Below, piece by piece: positions 52,450 through 59,347 of a stretch of DNA of 64,000 nucleotides. The notes beneath the pieces were generated by a model that did not search any database, had not been told where the DNA came from, and was given only the letters and a program-made list of their open reading frames with translations. Both the position numbers and the translations under genes were made by a program. This stretch comes from Paenibacillus macerans (GTDB lineage: Bacteria > Bacillota > Bacilli > Paenibacillales > Paenibacillaceae), in the NCBI RefSeq assembly GCF_023715465.1, contig NZ_JAMBOE010000007.1, forward strand, positions 1 to 64,000, given 5' to 3'. Every line of letters begins with the position of its first letter. The stretch's first letter is position 1.

Positions 52450-53400
52450 CTAGTACTCCCCCCTGTTCAGCTTGAATTGCGCAATCCCCAGCACGGCCAA
52501 CACCAGGAACATCAATACGCCCAGCGCCGTCCCTGCCCCGTAGTCCAATTGGGTGAACGCGTATTTCACCGTAAGGAGAGCATACGTGAGCGTCGCCTTG
52601 TTGGGCCCGCCGTCCAGCATGGCCAGTTGAGACTGGTAAGCCTGGGAAGTTCCGATCAGCTGCAGAATCAGCATCAACACGATCAAATTCCGCAGCGAAG
52701 GCAGCGTAATATATCTGATCCGGTTCCAGACGCCGGCGCCGTCGATTTCCGCCGCTTCATACCAGTCCCGCGGAATGCTCAGCACCCCGGCCAAATAGAT
52801 CAGCAAGGCCGAGCCGAACTGCTGCCACGTTTCCATGAACACCAGCGAAACCATCGACCACTTCGGGTCGGAGACAAACGCAATCGGATCTGCGCCGAAA
52901 ACACCAAGCAGCCCATTGATCGGACCCACTGGGTCGTACATCCAGCGCCACAGCCCGTACAAAACGACGCCGGGAACGACATAGGGCAGATAAGCCGCAA
53001 TCCGCGCGAATCCCTGAAAAAATTTCAGCTCCGAAATGGCGATGGAAGCCGCGATCGGCACCCAAAACCCGATCACCAAACAGAGCAGCATATAGTAGAG
53101 CGTATTTCTGATCGAAAGAAGCACGTCGGGATTGTTCAGCACCTTAACATAGTTTTCCAATCCTACGAACGTATTCCCGTTGACAAAATCGATATGGTAA
53201 AAGCTGTACACCATTCCTTTGACGATCGGCACCCACAAAAACACGATAAAAATAGCGATTGCCGGCACGAGGAACAAATACCCCATCATGTATTTTTTCC
53301 AATTCGAACCCCGCCGCGGAGCGGTTTGCGCCCCCGGCGCCGGCGCACGCTTCGTGTTCCGGCGCTGTCCGCTTTCCGGCGAATAAGCCGTTTCCCCCAT
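52450..53400 (-). CDS. sugar ABC permease, MalF-like
   Basis: The 316-residue permease has a cytoplasmic N-terminal extension (about 40 residues, basic), six membrane segments and EAA loop EAAEIDGAGVWNRIRYITLPSL. The start has AGAGGGAG upstream. It is the first gene of the importer operon, 94 bp after the response regulator gene. Confidence 0.92.
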   Translation of the reverse strand: MGETAYSPESGQRRNTKRAPAPGAQTAPRRGSNWKKYMMGYLFLVPAIAIFIVFLWVPIVKGMVYSFYHIDFVNGNTFVGLENYVKVLNNPDVLLSIRNTLYYMLLCLVIGFWVPIAASIAISELKFFQGFARIAAYLPYVVPGVVLYGLWRWMYDPVGPINGLLGVFGADPIAFVSDPKWSMVSLVFMETWQQFGSALLIYLAGVLSIPRDWYEAAEIDGAGVWNRIRYITLPSLRNLIVLMLILQLIGTSQAYQSQLAMLDGGPNKATLTYALLTVKYAFTQLDYGAGTALGVLMFLVLAVLGIAQFKLNRGEY

Positions 53401-53494
53401 CGGTCTCCCTCTTTTCTTCGTAATGTCTAATCTTAATTGTAGAAAAGGGGGGTAGCCGCGAACATGTCTAAAACTATGTGAACTATAACCGATC

Positions 53495-54820
53495 TTACTT
53501 CTTCAGCTCGCTGGGACTGACGCCGAAATATTTTTTGAAAATTTTGCTAAAATGCTCGGGGGACTCGTATCCGACCCGCTCGGCGATCTCGTACCGGCGC
53601 AAATCGGTGTTCAGAATCAGCGCTTTGCTTTCTTCCATCCGCAGCTTAATGACGTACTCCCACAGGTTGTATCCAGTGTTTTTCTTGAACAGGTAGCTCA
53701 AATAGTTGGGACTGACGTGGTTTTTCTTGGCCACCTCGTGAATCGTCAGCCCTTTTTGGCTGTAGTTTTGCTCGATATATTCCTTGGCGCTTTCGACGAT
53801 CCGGTTGTTTTGCGTGTTGAGCTCCTCCCGGGAAGGGTCCAGGGCATAATTGTGCCAGTTGAAATCGCCATAATAAAACACATGGTAATCGCCGTGCTCT
53901 CCGCTCCACAGCATCGCCTTATCCGCCTGACGGCTTAACAAGCCAAGAAAACCGGCGCCTTGCATAATTTGGCTGATCCCGATGGTGCATAAAACGCCGA
54001 GATATTTATGGACGTGATGGTGCAGGCTGCGGCCGATCATTTCGAGCTGGTTGATTTTGTTGACGCTGGGCTCGGCATATTCCGCTTCACTCCACTGTGC
54101 GATGATGGCAATCTCCAGATCCCGCGTGTAAAAAGACAGGGCATTCCACTCCCCGTGCAGCAGCTCTTTGACGATGTTCAGCGCGGCATATTGAAACAGC
54201 CGGACGTCCCGCTCATTCTGATTCTTTTCTCCGGGAAGCGCCAGCTTCATTTTGATCACGGAAAAATAAGGCCCGCTAAGCCCCAGCTTCCGCAGCTCTT
54301 CCGTTTCCTCGTCCGGGTTGGCCGCGGCAGATTCGTTTGCTTCCGTCAGCAAGCGGTTCAGCTTTTCGGTTTTCCCGGGTCCCAGCTCCTCCATCCGGAA
54401 ATGCTCCCGCTCCCGGGACAGCCAATCCTCCATCTGCGGCGCCGGTTTATCCATTTTCAGCAGCGCATTGCGCACGGAATCGAGAAACTGCTCGCTGTTC
54501 AGCGGCTTGACCAGATAATCCTTGGCCCCGAGCCGGATGGCCATCTGGGCGTACTGAAACGTCTCGTGGGCCGAAATGATGATCGTCTGCACCCACGGCT
54601 TGAGAATTTTCGCCTGATGCATCAGCTCGATCCCGTCCATCTCGCCCATCCGGATGTCCGTCACGATCAGGTCGATATCCTCCATCCTGACGTAATCTAA
54701 CGCCTCATGGCCGCCCTGGGCGGTGATAATTTGGCCGATCGCCAGACCCGAGGACGTCAAAAGCCCGGCCAATCCTTTGCAAATGAGCGGCTCATCGTCT
54801 ACAACCAAGATGTTGTACAT
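53495..54820 (-). CDS. YesN-type response regulator with AraC DNA-binding domain
   Basis: The protein has about 441 residues. The receiver domain (about 1-120; VVDDEP, phospho-Asp in LIVTDIRMGEMDG, KPLNS) precedes a long middle domain and a C-terminal AraC/XylS double helix-turn-helix (about 345-440; VAKKNHVSPNYLSYLFKK, EIAERVGYESPEHFSKIFKKYFGVSP). The start MYNILVV has GGGGG 9 bp upstream. An ATG 24 bp earlier overlaps the kinase stop but is poorly placed. It probably activates the sugar importer operon directly downstream. Confidence 0.9.
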   Translation of the reverse strand: MYNILVVDDEPLICKGLAGLLTSSGLAIGQIITAQGGHEALDYVRMEDIDLIVTDIRMGEMDGIELMHQAKILKPWVQTIIISAHETFQYAQMAIRLGAKDYLVKPLNSEQFLDSVRNALLKMDKPAPQMEDWLSREREHFRMEELGPGKTEKLNRLLTEANESAAANPDEETEELRKLGLSGPYFSVIKMKLALPGEKNQNERDVRLFQYAALNIVKELLHGEWNALSFYTRDLEIAIIAQWSEAEYAEPSVNKINQLEMIGRSLHHHVHKYLGVLCTIGISQIMQGAGFLGLLSRQADKAMLWSGEHGDYHVFYYGDFNWHNYALDPSREELNTQNNRIVESAKEYIEQNYSQKGLTIHEVAKKNHVSPNYLSYLFKKNTGYNLWEYVIKLRMEESKALILNTDLRRYEIAERVGYESPEHFSKIFKKYFGVSPSELKK

Positions 54821-54840
54821 GCCTAAATTCCCCCTTTTCG

Positions 54841-56676
54841 TCATTCCCCGGAAATTTCCGTGATGGGCAGCGTGATCGTCACAACGGTGCCCCCCTCCGG
54901 ACGGGCCGCATAGCTAAGGCCGTAATCGGCCCCGAAATGCAGCCGGATCCGCTGATGGATGTTGCGGATGCCATAGCCGACGGACGGGCTGGGATTCTCG
55001 CCGTTCAGCAGCCTGTCGATGGCCGCGAAATCCACCGTTTTGTAGCCATTGTCCGCGATGGTGATGAACACCCGGTTACCGTTTTGGAGCGCACGGATAA
55101 CGATCTCGCCGTCTTCCCCCATATTTTTCACGCCATGAATGATAGCGTTCTCAATTAGCGGCTGAAGCGTGATTTTTGGAATGGCGCACAGATGCAGTGC
55201 GGTGGGAACGTCCCAGGTCACCCGAAAGCCGTACTCGTACCTGTGCTCCTGCAGCTTGATGTAGGCGGAAGCGTGCTGCAGCTCCTCCTCCAGCGTAATC
55301 AACTCCTGGCCGCGGCTTAAGCTGATTTTCATCAGCTTGGACAGCTCCTTAATCATCTCCGCGGAGGACGTGCCGCCCTCCATCGTGCTTTTCCAATAAA
55401 TGCTTTCCAACGTGTTGTACAGCAAATGCGGGTTGATCTGCTGATACAAAATTTGCAGCTGCGCCTCTTTCTGCTTGATATCCATCTGATATTTGTAATG
55501 CACCAGCCCGTTCAAACGGCGCGCCATCCCGTAGATGCTGGAGACGAGCACGCTGATTTCGTCGTTCCTCCGCCATTTTGGCGTTTCCGGCACGGATTTG
55601 CCCGGTTCATATCGGCGCACAAAATAAACGAGCTTCTGCAGCGGGGTCATCAGCCCTCGCCAAAAGTACAGAATCATGATTAGCCCCACCGCAAAATAAG
55701 CCACAGAGATCAGCAGAATGATCCGCTTGATTTCGTTTTGCTGCTGAAGCAGGGCTTTCAGCGGAACTTTATAGACCAGCTTCTGCTGAAGCACGCCATT
55801 ATAATGGATGACATAAATAAAATCATGGGTGATGACATCCTTGGCCCCGATCATCGCGTTCTCCACCGCCGCTTCCGGCGGCAAATCAAGCAACCGGCCC
55901 GCCTCGGGCGGCAAGGTGAGTCCCCCGGCTGCCCCCGGCATCGCCGCCGTCAAAATCCGGTCAGTCCAATCCGTGTAATAAAGCTCGCCCTCGGGAATCG
56001 ATACGGTTTGCAGCGATTCTCCGATCCGCGCCTCCACGTTCGAGACAACCAGCACGCCGATCGTTCCGCCCTTGTCGATGTTGTTGATCGCCCTGACGTA
56101 GGCAAGGGTCCGCTGATTTTTTTGCCCCTGGGCCGGGGGTGACAAGTGCTCGATTAAGCGCAAATAGCCGTTCCCTTTCTTGGCGACGGCTTCCTCAAAC
56201 CATTCCGGCTTCTCCCGTTCAAGAAAAAAATAAACCCCGGCTTTCTTGGACTCCGGATAATACGGCGCAAAAGAATACGAGTTCAACGGGTCGTACACGA
56301 ACAGCGAATAATAAAGCGGCTCATGCTGGCCGGTCTCATCGGAATAACTGTTCAGCAGATTTTCCAGCTTCTCGTAATTTTTCACCCGCTCCGGCACCGT
56401 GTTGTTCTCGGCCGGGTTTAACTGCTGGACCAGCGGATGCTGAAACACCGTCGATGCCACCTTGTTGATCGATTCGATATCCCGGCTGATCAGCCGGAAA
56501 TTTTGATTGTTCAGCTCGATGTAGGCATTGGTAACATTCCGTTTCAAAATTTGATCCGCCCGATAGTTTCCGTACAAATTCAAAATAAATAGAGGGACGA
56601 CCAGCACCAGAAAAACCAGGATCAACTGCTGCTTCAAACCGATCTGCGTCAACGGATTATTGAATCCCGATTTCAC
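54841..56676 (-). CDS. YesM-type sensor histidine kinase
   Basis: The 611-residue kinase has membrane segments at about 17-38 and 310-335 around a large extracellular dCache-like sensor. A HAMP-like stretch and the His_kinase domain follow, with phospho-His in QINPHLLYNTLES, N box PLIENAIIHGVKN, DNGYK and VGYGIRNIHQRI. The start is GTG with GGAGG 10 bp upstream. It senses, perhaps via the binding protein, the imported sugar. A 204-bp TIR element sits 32 bp upstream, so the leader or promoter may come from that element. Confidence 0.92.
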   Translation of the reverse strand: MKSGFNNPLTQIGLKQQLILVFLVLVVPLFILNLYGNYRADQILKRNVTNAYIELNNQNFRLISRDIESINKVASTVFQHPLVQQLNPAENNTVPERVKNYEKLENLLNSYSDETGQHEPLYYSLFVYDPLNSYSFAPYYPESKKAGVYFFLEREKPEWFEEAVAKKGNGYLRLIEHLSPPAQGQKNQRTLAYVRAINNIDKGGTIGVLVVSNVEARIGESLQTVSIPEGELYYTDWTDRILTAAMPGAAGGLTLPPEAGRLLDLPPEAAVENAMIGAKDVITHDFIYVIHYNGVLQQKLVYKVPLKALLQQQNEIKRIILLISVAYFAVGLIMILYFWRGLMTPLQKLVYFVRRYEPGKSVPETPKWRRNDEISVLVSSIYGMARRLNGLVHYKYQMDIKQKEAQLQILYQQINPHLLYNTLESIYWKSTMEGGTSSAEMIKELSKLMKISLSRGQELITLEEELQHASAYIKLQEHRYEYGFRVTWDVPTALHLCAIPKITLQPLIENAIIHGVKNMGEDGEIVIRALQNGNRVFITIADNGYKTVDFAAIDRLLNGENPSPSVGYGIRNIHQRIRLHFGADYGLSYAARPEGGTVVTITLPITEISGE

Positions 56677-56708
56677 CTGTCATGCACCTCCGGTCTCTTT
56701 AAGTAAAA

Positions 56709-56912
56709 GTTCAAAAAGCCGGCTTTTCAGCACCGAGAAGGTTGGATGAAGCTAGGGACTGAGTAGCGGAGCGTAGGCAAACCTACGTGAGCAACTGAAA
56801 TGTTTCCAGAGGAAACATGCTTCGGAAGCATACGCTAGGCCCGGCTGAATTCAAGATTCGACGTCGAGACACTTCCTGGTCTGCTTCGTGATCAAAAGAC
56901 GGCTTTTTGAAC
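56709..56912. mobile_element. 204-bp MITE-like element with 13-bp terminal inverted repeats
   Basis: Perfect ends GTTCAAAAAGCCG (56709-56721) and its reverse complement (56900-56912) bound a GC-rich core with hairpins CGTAGG-CAAA-CCTACG, TGTTTCC-AGA-GGAAACA and ATGCTTC-GGAAGCAT. It has no open reading frame. The shape is that of a miniature inverted-repeat element or a mobile structured-RNA cassette. No clear target duplication is seen. I recall similar sequences in many Paenibacillus intergenic regions but could not search. Confidence 0.65.
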
Positions 56913-57199
56913 AACCTATTTAACTATAGCAAGCTTGAAAACCCGTAAGGTATGCGCATTACTACGGATATCGTGGCGTTTCTTAAGATTTGCAGGTGCA
57001 CGCGGGTCTCCAACGCGTTCATTCTCTTCCGAGTATGCAGTAGATTCAAACGGGCTATTTCTCAAAGAGTTCTACGGGACCAATGTCGAGCATTTTTCCA
57101 GAGCTCGCACTGATTCAGCGGCAACTATAGCTTGTCTACTGCCACTGCTCATAGTTTAGAGCATTTTCCGCGTTTTGCCAGCTACAAATTTGAGCTCTC

Positions 57200-57378
57200 A
57201 TTGGAATTATCCAATAGAATCGGAAAGTCTCTTCCAATATCGCCGGATTGATTGGATTCTTCCAATAGAATCAGTCGAAAACCAAGGTAAACAGCCTGAT
57301 CGAAGCAAATCTATTGGATATTTCCAATGAACAGGCAGAATCTCCGTTACTCAGGCCGATCTAATGGATATTTCCAAT
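57200..57378. repeat. FFRR intergenic element G (ATTGGA-N4-TCCAAT type)
   Basis: Palindromes at 57200-57215, 57251-57266, 57313-57328 and 57363-57378 have the same orientation pattern (two followed by AGAATC, two preceded by TCTA) and the same spacing (51, 62, 50 bp) as the element at 42854-43036, although the sequence between them differs. The region 56913-57199 shows no gene. Confidence 0.8.
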
Positions 57379-57550
57379 CAGCGGTGTGGAATTCGACGCT
57401 CTGAAGAAAGTTTCGCACCTGCCCATTCCCGGTCTAAAACATTTCGTGATATTTAATAAACTAATAGAGATTATTATAATGGTTTTAATAATGAAGATTT
57501 ATCCAGGTAAGTTTTTAGAAGTTGGAGAGTGGTGCTAGATGGTTTTCTAA

Positions 57551-57709
57551 CAAAGCTATAACCAAGTACACCAAAAAAAAATAGGCAGCTTCAATTTGGA
57601 TGAGTTGCATATAAACCACATGAACATTCCACAAAGCCGCCGTGAGGATCTAAAGGAAATTACAGCTTCCACTAAGAGATGGGGGTATATTTGTGAGATA
57701 TTTCGTTAA
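57551..57709 (+). pseudogene. possible 3' remnant of a gene coupled to the orphan at 57693
   Basis: This open frame of 52 codons has no start with a ribosome binding site. It ends 17 bp inside the next gene and reads like protein sequence (for example IPQSRREDLKEITASTKRWG). It may be the tail of a lost upstream partner. It may also be chance in AT-rich DNA. Confidence 0.25.
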
Positions 57710-58223
57710 GCAAGGTGATATCGTTATCGGCCGTCTCGTAATTACGGAAACAAAACTCGAATATATTCCTATTAGATCCGCCTTACGCCATTTACCAGTT
57801 CTGAAAGTTTATCCTCCCGGGTTATTTCTCTATACATTTTCAAATGGGGTGGCGGCTGTTGATTCTACTGCTAAGCCAACGGAAGAGGCAATATTGCGCT
57901 GGATGGAAGATAGAATCTTTCCTAAAGACAGACAAGATAAAGACGAACTTCTCAAAGCGATTGGGTTGGATTCTTATGATGTAATAACTCTATTTCTAGA
58001 GTTGAAAGGCAAAACTTCAAGGGATACATTGTGGATCACGGAAGATCCGGACGAACCGTATTCGAAAGGAGAAACAACCTCTTCTCTTTACGATGCCGAT
58101 GATATTGATGAATTCACAGCCACTGACGAATTAAAGAATTTGAAATTTTTAAATGAGCTTCATATAACATCTATCGGTGAAACGAAGACAAAGTCATACA
58201 ACAGGGTAAAAAGAGAAACATAG
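57693..58223 (+). CDS. AT-rich orphan protein, HipA-like-kinase-associated pattern
   Basis: The 176-residue protein has no signal or membrane segment and starts at GTG after GATGGGGG. The middle (WMEDRIFPKDRQDKDELLKA, then IGLDSYDVITLFLELKGKTSRDTLWI) resembles small proteins found beside HipA/CtkA-like kinases in Firmicutes mobile DNA, with W..R.fP..R...dellk.lGL..Yd and T..d.lWI. This is by memory and not firm. No kinase gene is next to it. Codon usage and base composition are clearly more AT-rich than the neighbours, suggesting transfer. The function is unknown. Confidence 0.6.
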   Translation: MRYFVKQGDIVIGRLVITETKLEYIPIRSALRHLPVLKVYPPGLFLYTFSNGVAAVDSTAKPTEEAILRWMEDRIFPKDRQDKDELLKAIGLDSYDVITLFLELKGKTSRDTLWITEDPDEPYSKGETTSSLYDADDIDEFTATDELKNLKFLNELHITSIGETKTKSYNRVKRET

Positions 58224-58257
58224 AAATCGAACGCACCCCGTCGCCTGTCTCTGTTCC

Positions 58258-58303
58258 AAAAAAAGGCCCCTCGATTTGAAAAGTTAAAATCGGGGGCTTT
58301 TTT
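58258..58303. terminator. bidirectional terminator after the orphan gene
   Basis: GCCCCTCGATTT pairs with AAATCGGGGGC across a short A/T loop. Seven A precede it and seven T follow it. Confidence 0.85.
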
Positions 58304-58404
58304 GGGGGCTTAACCTAATAATCGGCGCTTGACCACAAGATCAGTTAGCCAATCCATTCGTTTGGAGTTATCAACCGTGCATCCCGGAGCTCCTGTCTTC
58401 CGCT

Positions 58405-58585
58405 AACGGTTGTATCCGAGCTTATTTCGCCGAAAAGACGAGGATTCAATTACTAACGGTTGTGGCCGAGCTTAATTAGGTGAAAAGGGGCGAATCCGGA
58501 GAAGAAAGGCAAAATAAGCTCTGCTGCAACCGTTAAATTTGATTCCACCTCTATTTTATCGAAATAACGCCGCTCACAACCGTTA
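58405..58585. repeat. FFRR intergenic element E (TAACGGTTGT type)
   Basis: Forward units TAACGGTTGT...GAGCTTATT start at 58405 and 58454 (49 bp apart). Inverted units ending GCAACCGTTA (58535) and ACAACCGTTA (58585) are 50 bp apart. Forward-2 start to inverted-1 end is 81 bp. No gene lies between 58224 and 58661. Confidence 0.78.
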
Positions 58586-58661
58586 GGATGACGGCCTCAC
58601 TTGAAGGGGCTACGCATACCTGATGTCAAACGCCGTTTTTGATGTCGATCTCTTTTTTTCG

Positions 58662-59300
58662 CTATTTTCGCACCAGTTCATGCAATCCGCTGACGACTAG
58701 ATCGGCGGCGGCGAGGATCGCCGGGCTGCCGATGCCGACAACGCCGCAGCCGGCGGCTTTGCCCGCCTGCACGCCCGCCGCCGCGTCCTCGAACACGACG
58801 CACTCGGACGGCGGGAGCCCCAGCGCCGCGCTGGCGGCCAGGAACACTTCGGGGTTCGGCTTCGCCTTGGACACTTTAGTGCCGTCGATCACCGCGTCGA
58901 ACAAATCCGCGATACCCAGCCGGGACAAAATAAGCCCGGCGTTTTTACTGGCCGAACCCAAAGCGATTTTCACGCCTTGGCTGCGCAGCCGCCGCAGATA
59001 TGCTTCCGCTCCCGGCAATATTTCTGACGGTTCAAGTTTAGAAATGTAGTCGACATACTCCCGGTTTTTGCTCGCCGCCATTTCCTCGCGTTCTTCTTCC
59101 GTGGCCTCCATGCCGCCAATCTCGAGCAGAATGCGCAGCGACTCCATCCGGCTGACGCCTTTCAGCCGCTCATTATCCGCTTCGGTGAACTCGAAACCAA
59201 GCCGGCGCGCCAGCGACCGCCAGGCCAGATAATGGTACTTGGCCGTATCGACGATCACGCCATCGAGGTCGAAAATCGCGCCTTTCATCGTTTCCAGCAT
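58662..59300 (-). CDS. pgmB: beta-phosphoglucomutase
   Basis: The 212-residue HAD-superfamily enzyme interconverts beta-glucose 1-phosphate and glucose 6-phosphate. Nucleophile Asp11 and acid/base Asp13 are in FDLDGVIVDTA. The cap has ERLKGVSRMESL. The core has LGSASKNA, IDGTKVSKAKPNPEVFL and VVFEDAAAGVQAG. AAAGGAG precedes the ATG. It is downstream of two GH65 enzymes whose phosphorolysis product is its substrate. Confidence 0.94.
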   Translation of the reverse strand: MLETMKGAIFDLDGVIVDTAKYHYLAWRSLARRLGFEFTEADNERLKGVSRMESLRILLEIGGMEATEEEREEMAASKNREYVDYISKLEPSEILPGAEAYLRRLRSQGVKIALGSASKNAGLILSRLGIADLFDAVIDGTKVSKAKPNPEVFLAASAALGLPPSECVVFEDAAAGVQAGKAAGCGVVGIGSPAILAAADLVVSGLHELVRK

Positions 59301-59347
59301 GCTGTGTACTCTCCTTTGGTCAATGGTGTGTTCTAGTTCAACTTTGC

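Noticed and set aside
56740-56860. tRNA-like hairpins
   Set aside because: No acceptor stem, TTCGA loop or anticodon arrangement fits. The hairpins belong to the 204-bp TIR element.
57200-57378. CRISPR array
   Set aside because: Repeats are short palindromes with two orientations and unequal spacing, there are only four, and no cas gene is present.
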